Shown here: piece after piece, positions 1-11,820 of the stretch | Position numbering within the stretch: the first letter of the stretch is position 1 | Layout of the letters: each line of letters begins with the position of its first letter | From: Haliotis asinina | Taxonomy: Eukaryota > Mollusca > Gastropoda > Lepetellida > Haliotidae | DNA: 64,000 nucleotides | Reading direction: 5' to 3' | Assembly (NCBI RefSeq): GCF_037392515.1 | Contig: NC_090291.1 | Location: 37,471,001 to 37,535,000 of the forward strand | Notes under the pieces: model-generated | The model's database searches: none | Told to the model about the DNA's origin: nothing | The model's input: only the letters and a program-made list of their open reading frames with translations | Translations under genes and position numbers: made by a program

Positions 1-3000
1 TGGCGCTGATACATTCTTGTTCTGCACTACAGATCATGGCGCTGATACATCCTTGTTCTACACTACAGATCATGGCGCTGATACATTCTTGTTCTACACT
101 ACAAATCATGGCGCTGATACATCCTTGTTCTACAGTACAGATCATGCCGCTGCTACATCCTTGTTCTGCACTACAAATCATGGAGCTGATATGTTCTTGT
201 TCTCCACTACAGATCATGGCGCTGATACATTCTTGTTCTACACTACAGATCATGGCGCTGCTACATTCTTGTTCTGCACTACAGATCATGGAGCTGATAT
301 TTTCTTCTGCTGCACTACAGATCATGGAGCTGATATATTCTTGTGCTGCACTACAGATCATGGAGCTGATATATTCTTGTGCTGCACTACAAATCATGGA
401 GCTGATATCTTCTTGTGCTGCACTACAGATCATGGAGCTGATATATTCTTGTGCTGCACTACTAATCATGGAGCTGATATATTCTTGTGCTGCACTACAG
501 ATCATGGAGCTGATATATTCTTGTGCTGCACTACAGATCATGGAGCTGATATATTCTTGTGCTGCACTACAGATCATGGAGCTGATATATTCTTGTGCTG
601 CACTACAGATCATGGAGCTCATATATTCTTGTGCTGCACTACAGATCATGGAGCTGATATATTCTTGTGCTGCACTACAGATCATGGAGCTGATATATTC
701 TTGTGCTGCACTACAGATCATGGCGCTGATATATTCTTGTGCTGCACTACAGATCATGGAGCTGATATATTCTTGTGCTGCACTGCAGATCATGGAGCTG
801 ATATATTCTTGTGCTGCACTGCAGATCATGGAGCTGATATATTCTTCTGCTGCACTACAGATCATGGAGCTGATATATTGTTGTGCTGCACTACTAATCA
901 TGGAGCTGATATATTCTTGTGCTGCACTACTAATCATGGAGCTGATATATTCTTGTGCTGCACTACAGATCATGGAGCTGATATATTCTTGTGCTGCACT
1001 ACAGATCATGGAGCTGATATATTCTTGTGCTGCACTACTAATCATGGAGCTGATATATTCTTGTGCTGCACTACTAATCATGGAGCTGATATATTCTTGT
1101 GCTGCACTACAGATCATGGCTCTGATATGTTCTTGTGCTGCACTAGAGATCATGGAGCTGATATATTCTTGTGCTGCACTACAGATCATGGAGCTGATAT
1201 ATTCTTGTTCTGCACTACAGATCATGGAGCTGATATATTCTTGTGCTGCACTACAAATCATGGAGCTGATATATTCTTGTGCTGCACTACAGATCATGGA
1301 GCTGATATATTCTTGTGCTGCACTACAGATCATGGAGCTGATATATTCTTGTGCTGCACTACTAATCATGGAGCTGATATATTCTTGTGCTGCACTACAG
1401 ATCATGGAGCTGATATATTCTTGTGCTGCACTACAGATCATGGAGCTGATATATTCTTGTGCTGCACTACAGATCATGGAGCTGATATATTCTTGTGCTG
1501 CACTACTAATCATGGAGCTGATATATTCTTGTGCTGCACTACAGATCATGGAGCTGATATATTCTTGTGCTGCACTGCAGATCATGGAGCTGATATATTC
1601 TTGTGCTGCACTACTAATCATGGAGCTGATATATTCTTGTGCTGCACTACAGATCATGGAGCTGATATATTCTTGTGCTGCACTATAGATCATGGAGCTG
1701 ATATATTCTTGTGCTGCACTACAGATCATGGAGCTGATATATTCTTGTGCTGCACTACTAATCATGGAGCTGATATATTCTTGTGCTGCACTACAGATCA
1801 TGGAGCTGATATATTCTTGTGCTGCACTACTAATCATGGAGCTGATATATTCTTGTGCTGCACTACAGATCATGGAGCTGATATATTCTTGTGCTGCACT
1901 ACAGATCATGGAGCTGATATATTCTTGTGCTGCACTACAGATCATGGAGCTGATATCTTCTTGTGCTGCACTACAGATCATGGAGCTGATATATTCTTGT
2001 GCTGCACTACTAATCATGGAGCTGATATATTCTTGTGCTGCACTACAGATCATGGAGCTGATACATCCTTGTTCTGCACTACAGATCATGGCGCTGATAC
2101 ATCCTTGTTCTGCACTACAAATCATGGCTCTGATACATCCTTGTTCTGCACTAGAAATCATGGCGCTGATACATCCTTGTTCTGCACTACAGATCATGGC
2201 GCTGATACATCCTTGTTCTGCACTACAGATCATGGCGCTGATACATCCTTGTTCTGCACTACAGATCATGGCGCTGATACATTCTTGTTCTACACTACAA
2301 ATCATGGCGCTGCTACATTCTTGTTCTACAGTACAGATCATGGCGCTGATACATTCTTGTTCTGCACTACAAATCATGGAGCTGATATATTCTTGTGCTG
2401 CACTACAGATCATGGCGCTGATATATTCTTGTGCTGCACTACTAATCATGGAGCTGATATATTCTTGTGCTGCACTACAGATCATGGAGCTGATATATTC
2501 TTGTTCTGCACTACAGATCATGGAGCTGATATATTCTTGTGCTGCACTACAGATCATGGAGCTGATATATTCTTGTGCTGCACTACAGATCATGGAGCTG
2601 ATATATTCTTGTGCTGCACTACAGATCATGGAGCTGATATATTCTTGTGCTGCACTACAGATCATGGAGCTGATATATTCTTGTGCTGCACTACTAATCA
2701 TGGAGCTGATATATTCTTGTGCTGCACTACAGATCATGGATCTGATATATTCTTGTGCTGCACTACAGATCATGGAGCTGATATATTCTTGTGCTGCACT
2801 ACTAATCATGGAGCTGATATATTCTTGTGCTGCACTACAGATCATGGAGCTGATATATTCTTGTGCTGCACTACTAATCATGGAGCTGATATATTCTTGT
2901 GCTGCACTACTAATCATGGAGCTGATATATTCTTGTGCTGCACTACAGATCATGGAGCTGATATATTCTTGTGCTCCACTGCAGATCATGGAGCTGATAT

Positions 3001-6000
3001 ATTCTTGTGCTGCACTACAGATCATGGAGCTGATATATTCTTGTGCTGCACTACAGATCATGGAGCTGATATATTCTTGTGCTGCACTACAGATCATGGA
3101 GCTGATATATTCTTGTGCTGCACTACAGATCATGGAGCTGATATATTCTTGTGCTGCACTACAGATCATGGAGCTGATATATTCTTGTGCTGCACTACTA
3201 ATCATGGAGCTGATATATTCTTGTGCTGCACTACAGATCATGGAGCTGATATATTCTTGTGCTGCACTACAGATCATGGCGCTGATATATTCTTGTGCTG
3301 CACTACAGATCATGGAGCTGATATATTCTTGTGCTGCACTACTAATCATGGAGCTGATATATTCTTGTGCTGCACTACTAATCATGGAGCTGATATATTC
3401 TTGTGCTGCACTACAGATCATGGCTCTGATATATTCTTGTGCTGCACTACAGATCATGGAGCTGATATATTCTTGTGCTGCACTACAGATCATGGAGCTG
3501 ATATATTCTTGTGCTGCACTACAGATCATGGAGCTCATATATTCTTGTGCTGCACTACTAATCATGGAGCTGATATATTCTTGTGCTGCACTACAGATCA
3601 TGGAGCTGATATATTCTTGTGCTGCACTACAGATCATGGAGCTGATATATTCTTGTGCTGCACTACAGATCATGGAGCTGATATATTCTTGTGCTGCACT
3701 ACAGATCATGGAGCTGATATATTCTTGTGCTGCACTACAGATCATGGAGCTGATATATTCTTGTGCTGCACTACAGATCATGGAGCTGATATATTCTTGT
3801 GCTGCACTACTAATCATGGAGCTGATATATTCTTGTGCTGCACTACAGATCATGGAGCTGATATATTCTTGTGCTGCACTACAGATCATGGAGCTGATAT
3901 ATTCTTGTGCTGCACTACAGATCATGGAGCTGATATATTCTTGTGCTGCACTACAGATCATGGCGCTGATATATTCTTGTGCTGCACTACAGATCATGGA
4001 GCTGATATATTCTTGTGCTGCACTACTAATCATGGAGCTGATATATTCTTGTGCTGCACTACTAATCATGGAGCTGATATATTCTTGTGCTGCACTACAG
4101 ATCATGGCTCTGATATATTCTTGTGCTGCACTACAGATCATGGAGCTGATATATTCTTGTGCTGCACTACAGATCATGGAGCTGATATATTCTTGTGCTG
4201 CACTACAGATCATGGAGCTCATATATTCTTGTGCTGCACTACTAATCATGGAGCTGATATATTCTTGTGCTGCACTACAGATCATGGAGCTGATATATTC
4301 TTGTGCTGCACTACAGATCATGGAGCTGATATATTCTTGTGCTGCACTACAGATCATGGAGCTGATATATTCTTGTGCTGCACTACAGATCATGGAGCTG
4401 ATATATTCTTGTGCTGCACTACAGATCATGGAGCTGATATATTCTTGTGCTGCACTACAGATCATGGAGCTGATATATTCTTGTGCTGCACTACTAATCA
4501 TGGAGCTGATATATTCTTGTGCTGCACTACAGATCATGGAGCTGATATATTCTTGTGCTGCACTACAGATCATGGAGCTGATATATTCTTGTGCTGCACT
4601 ACTAATCATGGAGCTGATATATTCTTGTGCTGCACTACTAATCATGGAGCTGATATATTCTTGTTCTGCACTACAGATCATGGAGCTGATATATTCTTGT
4701 GCTGCACTACAGATCATGGAGCTGATATATTCTTGTGCTGCACTACAGATCATGGAGCTGATATATTCTTGTGCTGCACTACAGATCATGGAGCTGATAT
4801 ATTCTTGTGCTGCACTACTAATCATGGAGCTGATATATTCTTGTGCTGCACTACAGATCATGGAGCTGATATATTCATGTGCTGCACTACAGATCATGGA
4901 GCTGATATATTCTTGTGCTGCACTACTAATCATGGAGCTGATATATTCTTGTGCTGCACTACAGATCATGGAGCTGATATATTCTTGTGCTGCACTACTA
5001 ATCATGGAGCTGATATATTCTTGTGCTGCACTACTAATCATGGAGCTGATATATTCTTGTGCTGCACTACAGATCATGGAGCTGATATATTCTTGTGCTG
5101 CACTGCAGATCATGGAGCTGATATATTCTTGTGCTGCACTACAGATCATGGAGCTGATATATTCTTGTGCTGCACTACAGATCATGGAGCTGATATATTC
5201 TTGTGCTGCACTACAGATCATGGAGCTGATATATTCTTGTGCTGCACTACAGATCATGGAGCTGATATATTCTTGTGCTGCACTACAGATCATGGAGCTG
5301 ATATATTCTTGTGCTGCACTACAGATCATGGAGCTGATATATTCTTGTGCTGCACTACTAATCATGGAGCTGATATATTCTTGTGCTGCACTACAGATCA
5401 TGGAGCTGATATATTCTTGTGCTGCACTACAGATCATGGCGCTGATATATTCTTGTGCTGCACTACAGATCATGGAGCTGATATATTCTTGTGCTGCACT
5501 ACTAATCATGGAGCTGATATATTCTTGTGCTGCACTACTAATCATGGAGCTGATATATTCTTGTGCTGCACTACAGATCATGGCTCTGATATATTCTTGT
5601 GCTGCACTACAGATCATGGAGCTGATATATTCTTGTGCTGCACTACAGATCATGGAGCTGATATATTCTTGTGCTGCACTACAGATCATGGAGCTCATAT
5701 ATTCTTGTGCTGCACTACAAATCATGGAGCTGATATATTCTTGTGCTGCACTACAGATCATGGAGCTGATATATTCTTGTGCTGCACTACAGATCATGGA
5801 GCTGATATATTCTTGTGCTGCACTACTAATCATGGAGCTGATATATTCTTGTGCTGCACTACAGATCATGGAGCTGATATATTCTTGTGCTGCACTACAG
5901 ATCATGGAGCTGATATATTCTTGTGCTGCACTACAGATCATGGAGCTGATATATTCTTGTGCTGCACTACTAATCATGGAGCTGATATATTCTTGTGCTG

Positions 6001-6766
6001 CACTACTAATCATGGAGCTGATATATTCTTGTGCTGCACTGCAGATCATGGCGCTGATATATTCTTGTGCTGCACTACTAATCATGGAGCTGATATATTC
6101 TTGTGCTGCACTACAGATCATGGAGCTGATATATTCTTGTTCTGCACTACAGATCATGGAGCTGATATATTCTTGTGCTGCACTACAGATCATGGAGCTG
6201 ATATATTCTTGTGCTGCACTACAGATCATGGAGCTGATATATTCTTGTGCTGCACTACAGATCATGGAGCTGATATATTCTGGTGCTCCACTACTAATCA
6301 TGGAGCTGATACATCCTTGTTCTGCACTACAAATCATGTCGCTGATACATCCTTGTTCTGCACTACAAATCATGGCGCTGATACATCCTTGTTCTGCACT
6401 ACAAATCATTGCGCTGATACATCCTTGTTCTGCACTACAGATCATGGCGCTGATACATCCTTGTTCTGCACTACAGATCATGGCGCTGATACATTCTTGT
6501 TCTACACTACAAATCATGGCGCTGATACATTCTTGTTCTACAGTACAGATCATGGCGCTGATACATTCTTGTTCTGCACTACAAATCATGGCGCTGCTTC
6601 ATCCTTGTTCTACACTACAGATCATGGCGCTGATACATTCTTGTTCTACACTACAAATCATGGCGCTGATACATCCTTGTTCTACAGTACAGATCATGGC
6701 GCTGCTACATCCTTGTTCTGCACTACAAATCATGGAGCTGATATATTCTTGTTCTGCACTACAGAT
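1..6766. repeat. 36-bp satellite/minisatellite array, about 188 units, truncated by left window edge
   Basis: Head-to-tail 36-bp units with core GGAGCTGATATATTCTTG followed by a TGCACTAC box. Two unit classes are visible: a core class (GATATATTCTTGTGC) and an edge class (GATACATCCTTGTTC) found at 1-300, 2051-2380 and 6300-6766. Every variant pair I measured is spaced by a multiple of 36, so no unit-length indels are apparent over 6.7 kb. The unit has no stop in two forward frames, so very long open frames (about 2,250 and 1,700 residues) appear, but substitutions fall on both silent and replacement positions and nothing else argues for translation. A 684-bp higher-order repeat is described in the findings. 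Confidence 0.97.
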
Positions 6767-6768
6767 CT

Positions 6769-6877
6769 GGGCCAAGATTTTCAAAACTGACTTGGCGCAA
6801 AGGTGGTCGTAAGCGTCATACATTAACATTAACTTACGACTACCTTAACGGTAAGAGAGCTTCGAGAATCAAGGCCC
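6769..6877. mobile_element. Palindromic foldback MITE, about 109 bp
   Basis: The left arm GGGCCAAGATTTTC is mirrored by the right arm, which ends in AAGGCCC; the centre reads CATACATTAACATTAACTTA. A second copy with the same arms and centre lies at 16366-16474. It begins three bases after the last satellite unit. Non-autonomous, no coding capacity; the superfamily is not determined. Confidence 0.75.
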
Positions 6878-7372
6878 TGTACGCTACCAAGCTCTCATAC
6901 ACCACTACAGACCACTACGCTGTTAAATGCTTGTACCACGTGACAGCATGGTGTGTGAGGCTAACATATTTTACTGCAAATCTCGCTACAACAAATACTC
7001 TATCCGACATCCCAAGCCGAAACCCAGGGCTGTGCATGTTTGCCTATAACTTCTTATTGACTGAATACACAGCAGACGATTTGTACAGTCACCACAGGCG
7101 GGAGGGTTGTGAAGTTGTAAGTGCTTTTGTCCACAACACGTATGTTCTGATGTAATTCATTCAGCCCACAACCACGGGCGAAGCAGGGGTCACCTGTTGG
7201 TATGTTGTAGCAACTTTTGAAAATGAAATTTCGTGTACAATACATGTACTCAAACGCCGACCCTCGTCATCAGCGCACTTGTGTTGGTATTTCGATCGCC
7301 ATATTTGTATTCTCATGTACTTCCCACTTCTTATCATGACACACATTGTAGTATCTGCATATCGTTTAGCTC

Positions 7373-7432
7373 GCGCCATATAGCTGGAATATTGCTGAAT
7401 GCGGCGTAAAACTAAACTCACTAAAACTCACT
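7373..7432 (+). mobile_element. F2 SINE, 3' tail fragment
   Basis: Only the last part is present: CATATAGCTGGAATATTGCT, then GCGGCGTAAAACTAAACTCA. A separate, reversed F2 middle fragment lies at about 7555-7640. Confidence 0.7.
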
Positions 7433-7750
7433 CGTTTAGCTCGCGAGTATTATTGCCAACCATTCCTCTATTAGAAAATATTATTTCTTTTTGTTAGCTT
7501 AGCCTTAAAGTCTCGCTCCGAAATATTCCAGCCACGTGGCAACTGTCTGTATATATCCCAATGGGCGATAGCATGAGCATTGGGTACGTGACATGGATCA
7601 AACAGGTCACCGAACCTGACCACCCGATCCCCTTATAGCCGTATTTTACAGGGGAGTAAGTATAGTCCTCCGACGCGTTTAGCAATATTTCCCAATGCAG
7701 TCTGAAGGTAAGACTACTGCGGTAATATTATCTGTGTAATTCCTGAATAC

Positions 7751-7920
7751 TGAGTGAGTGAGTTTAGTTTTACGCCGCTTTTAGCAATATTCAAGCAATA
7801 TCACAGCGGAAGACACCAGAAATGTGCTTCCCATTTTGTACCCATATGGGGAATCGAACCCGGGTCTTTGGCGTAACGAACGAATATTTTAACCACAGGG
7901 CTTTCCCCCGCCACCGTCCC
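7751..7920 (-). mobile_element. F1 SINE, near full length
   Basis: Reads tail-first on the plus strand: GTGAGTTTAGTTTTACGCCG at the start, GGGGAATCGAACCCGGGTCT (reverse of the B box) near 7850, and the tRNA-like head at the far end. Confidence 0.85.
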
Positions 7921-9422
7921 GTCGCCTCTTAGAATAAGCAGGGGTTGATGAGATAAATTCTTCACAAGAAGGGGATAAATCATAACAGTACATTATAGTT
8001 ACAAACGTATGTACCAAATCTTATATTTGAAAAGCGTAAGTGCACAAGTGCGAACGGGCAGTTAATAATAGCAAGCGTTTGAATGTAAATGCACATTAAC
8101 AGTGAACGCAAATACATTCGATACCCGCATCCTCAATCTCGGGGAGCACAGGGTGAAGAAACATCCCTATATTAGTAACGCTCTACTACCCCAAGAAGGA
8201 ACACCCCACCAATCTTGCGATATTACGACGGTAAATCTCTCATGCCATATATGTATAGATTATATGTATTTAGGACTCTCTGAATGGTATTCTCATGATC
8301 TGTGTTCATTAATTCTTACGTGGCGGCTTGGAGAAAGGTTGCGAATGGTAATTTAATTCATTGTATTTGAAAACATAATAATATTCAAGAGATAACAACG
8401 CAGAAAAAAGGAACATGAAAAGAGTGAAGTCCGCTTTGACAGAGTAACAATACCGGGGAGATATTCTCACAGACTGTGATTTCTGATTCCTGTTGGTGAG
8501 GAAGTAAAGTGAACCTTGTGTGAGAGCTCGGTGAGGTTAACCTATTTCATGGATGAATACTTAACAGGTGTGTGGAGAACGCGGCCCCGTCAATATCAAA
8601 GGTTATATTTGCATTGAACGTGGCTGAATATGATTAATAACAGCGGTCTATCTCGTTGAGTTCCGCCACCACGTATTGTAACACCGATTGCGACACGGTT
8701 CACTGGACTGTAGGTTATTTACATGTCACTCGTCTTACACATTTGCATATCTTTTTAACAAGTCACAAATCAGTGTGTTCGAGTGAGTGAATGAATGGGG
8801 TCTAAGGCCTCAGTCGTCATTGTTGAAACTAAAGTACCTTGCACAGCACGAGTTCCGTCCCACAATCACGAGCCCATTTTTTGTTACAATTTGTTTGCTG
8901 GAAATGTATTTGTTGTCTTGCAACATTGAGGTCTAGTTCCGATTTCCACACTGGTGCAACTGGATCCATTCCTGGTGCCCAGGTCAGGAAATTTCATAGA
9001 TTTTCGTGACGCCATACTTCACTGAGACGAATCTGACACGTTGTCAAAATGATGTTCGACGACCGCTTAAGGGATTTTACGCCGCTTCTAGACGTTTTGT
9101 CTCCTTGTTTATTCAGGATTTCGGAAAAAGGACACACGTTCAGATCTTTGCCAGTGACGATATGCTATGCGCATTACATACCTTAGGCGTGCTTGAAACC
9201 CCCGTTCATATTGGTTCGAATCCCAGATTGTCACTGATTATAACATCTTCTTCCTTCTCTACTCAAGAAGATCCGGGTTAGAGCTGATCTTCATTAACCT
9301 ATGAAAATCCTGTGATATCAACTCTGTAAATACTTAAATTGACATATATCTATTTCTCTTACAATCTAAAAAAAATCCAATGTACTGTCCTATGGAGGAA
9401 TATAAGCATATATCAGTTTTAC

Positions 9423-9640
9423 TTCCTTCTCTACTCAAGAAGATCCGGGTTAGAGCTGATCTTCAGCAACTCATGCTTGTCGTAAGAGAGTGCGGCTAAC
9501 GGGATCAAGTGGTCAGGTTCGCTAAGACATATGATCGTATCACAACTGCGCAGATCGATGCCCATGCGGTTGATCTCCGGATTGTCTGGACCAGGCTCGA
9601 TTATTCACAGACCTCCGCCATTTAGCTTGAAACTGTGTTG
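9423..9640 (+). mobile_element. F2 SINE with extended 5' end
   Basis: Starts with CTCAAGAAGATCCGGGTTAG, continues with CAGCAACTCATGCTTGTCGT and ends in the CCGCCATTTAGCTTGAAA tail region. A 47-bp piece of the same 5' end (9247-9293) precedes it by about 130 bp as a direct repeat. Confidence 0.85.
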
Positions 9641-9661
9641 CGTTAAACATAAAAAAATAAC

Positions 9662-9677
9662 AACACACACAAACATA

Positions 9678-9716
<39 letters not shown>

Positions 9717-9744
9717 GCACACACACACACACACGCACACACCA
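9662..9744. repeat. Microsatellite (ACGC)n/(AC)n
   Basis: Pure ACGC units followed by AC repeats. It directly follows the F2 SINE at 9423-9640 and probably grew from its simple-sequence tail. Confidence 0.95.
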
Positions 9745-10930
9745 AACCCAAACAACCACCCAAACAGATACACTCACGAAAATCCAAACAAACAAAAACA
9801 AACTTCAGTCATCTCGGGGTTTCTCCCCACGGTATGGTAACCTTGCGTCATAGGTTATGATATGCTGGGACAATATTTAAGATTGTATGACGTAAGAACC
9901 AGCACTTGGCTGTATAGCAGATGCGCCAAGGATCCAAGTCAGAGTGAATTATGGATTCGATCACGTGACCAGAGTGTCCTGTTATTTGGCGCACGCACCT
10001 GCGTACTGCTGACTCAGCAAATGCCACGTTTTGTTCGTATGGCTGTTATATGATACACCACGTACAAAGTACCTTAAAGAGTTAATTGTGCCAATCCATC
10101 TATAGATATGTCATTGTCATTATTAAACTGCAACAACCATGGTATGATTCAGAATGTTACTATGTTGTCATACATTATGACACTCAGAAATGAATAATTA
10201 GCGTCCAGCATCGTCTAAACGTCGTAATTGTATGAAAACGTAACATCAAAACCTTATTATACACCTTTCTACATTGTACACCTATATTTGTACCATAGGC
10301 TGTGGGTTTTGAGTACTGAATAAAGATTTATTGATTGTGAGGCACGCAGGTCTGTACTGCTGACTCAGCAAATATTCTCCCTCAGTTTGACTCTACCTTG
10401 CTCACGTACATGAGTCAATGGATAATGACGTTTATATCACGAATGCTTACGATACGGAAACAAGTACAGTGCTGTTTCCAAAATCTGTGTACACTGTGTT
10501 GATTAATTAATGGCATACTTCTGAGGAAACGCATCTATATGACAGACCAGTTCATAACAACCCATATATCAAATGTAGATAATATTTCAACGTCGTTTTA
10601 CGACAAAACATCAAACATATCTCGGCCTGTTACCATGACGTGTTGTGGAATCTCGACGTTCAGGTCGTTACCACGTTTACCTAATAGCATCAGTATAGTT
10701 TTGATAATTCAAGGATCAAAATCTGTTCAAGTCCTGAACTCACAACGTACCAAAGGCCCATGGATCACCCAAGGGAAGCAACTCTGCATTCAGAATTAGA
10801 CGTCAGCCAAACACGTCAAGACACAACTAGAAGTGGTTTAGGGACCGTTCACAAGTTATGGCACGCGGGGAAGTTTTGTTTTTTTTTGAGTTGTATGTAC
10901 AATGTGAATGACTGCCACACCAATACTCCC

Positions 10931-10960
10931 TCCACACACACACGCGCGTGCGCGCGCGTG
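10931..10960. repeat. Short CA/CG alternating tract
   Basis: CACACACACGCGCGTGCGCGCGCGTG-type alternating purine/pyrimidine run of about 30 bp, of a kind able to adopt Z-DNA. It lies about 230 bp upstream of the promoter block of coactosin-like gene A. Confidence 0.85.
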
Positions 10961-11185
10961 TCCTAAATGTGATGTACAAAGTAAGTACCACCGCCCCCTT
11001 GCCATGTACAAAATTTATGACCCATTGCGAGAACAAATCGAGGCGAAACATTCGAAAAATATCCTACGTGCTGGGCGTTCTGTAGTCATGGGTTCCTTCC
11101 ATGCTCACCGAGACAGACTGTGTTGCATGCATACAAAACACCAAGCCATAATCATTATATATCACAGACGGTGCTCGGTTGATTA

Positions 11186-11290
11186 CGAATATGGTAATTA
11201 AATCATATTTATGCACACATTGATATACGTTGACATAAAGTGTCACGCCTCTTTGATAATGGTCTGTTCTGACACGAATGGTATAAAGCA
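11186..11290 (+). promoter_or_regulatory. Proximal promoter of coactosin-like gene A
   Basis: TATA box TATAAA at 11282-11287. Upstream is a block shared with genes B, C and D: ATATGGTAATTAAATCATAT, then TTATGCACACATTGATATAC, then a dyad TGACA-TAAAG-TGTCA at 11231-11245. The similarity to B is close over about 80 bp although both flanks differ, which suggests constraint rather than recent duplication. Factor identity is unknown. Confidence 0.7.
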
Positions 11291-11311
11291 GGCTTTTCAC
11301 CTCTTTTCAGT

Positions 11312-11378
11312 TTAGTTGCCAAACAGCCATTTTACCTGAATCACCACAGGACGTATTTGGGTGAACCTCACTGTGACG
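11312..11378 (+). other. 5' UTR exon of coactosin-like gene A
   Basis: The non-coding first exon is inferred from a TATA box 25-30 bp upstream and a donor at 11379 (GACG then GTAATC). The equivalent exon of gene D ends in the same GACG-GTAATT context. The start is approximate. The next exon begins at 11796 after TATACAG. Confidence 0.6.
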
Positions 11379-11437
11379 GTAATCGCATTCTGCGTGCGCT
11401 CACGTGCGTTATCTTATCAAGGTTTCATTCTTATAGC

Positions 11438-11622
11438 GGGGCGGTGGGATAGTCGGATGGATAAAGCGTTTGCTCGTCACGCCGAAGACCATGGTTCGGC
11501 TCCCTTCGTGGGTACAGTGTGTGAAGCCCCTATTTGGTGTACCTCGCCGTGATATTTCTGGTATATTGCTAAAAGCGGCATGACGAGCGAACGCTTTAAC
11601 CATTAGGCTACTTCATCGCCCT
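11438..11622 (+). mobile_element. F1 SINE with an inverted second head (hairpin)
   Basis: A forward F1 copy (11438-11580) ends at AAAAGCGGCA and is joined directly to a reversed F1 head (11581-11622, reading TGACGAGCGAACGCTTTAAC). The two heads are inverted copies about 100 bp apart in the first intron of gene A. Confidence 0.8.
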
Positions 11623-11820
11623 CGTGAATTCGGACATTATATCAGACGTCAGTATTGTTTTACAAATGTCTCGTCAAAGCGTTATATATAAATGTGATAA
11701 TGAGATATTTTGATCATATACGCTGAGCTATATTGGTTGGTAGGCCTTTTCCCTTTACAGCCTCTACAACGCTGTTTTTGTCTGTTCATATACAGGTCAA
11801 AACCTGCCAATTTCTTCGTG

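Larger units (their letters stand above)
6878..11185. other. Gene-free spacer with SINE fragments
   Basis: No exon with splice sites and a recognisable product was found here. The stretch contains SINE pieces, two simple-sequence tracts and a 37-bp direct repeat (around 9985-10020 and 10342-10378, sharing GTACTGCTGACTCAGCAAAT). An isolated AATAAA at about 10319 has no associated exon. CpG is abundant, unlike the right third of the window. Confidence 0.6.

Noticed and set aside
17-6812. Two giant open frames (about 2,257 and 1,706 residues) over the satellite
   Set aside because: The 36-bp unit is a multiple of three without stops in these frames, so length follows from repetition alone. Two different frames are open at once, and substitutions hit silent and replacement sites alike.
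10310-10330. AATAAA as the end of an upstream gene
   Set aside because: No exon, stop codon or homology was found upstream that it could serve; such hexamers are frequent by chance.
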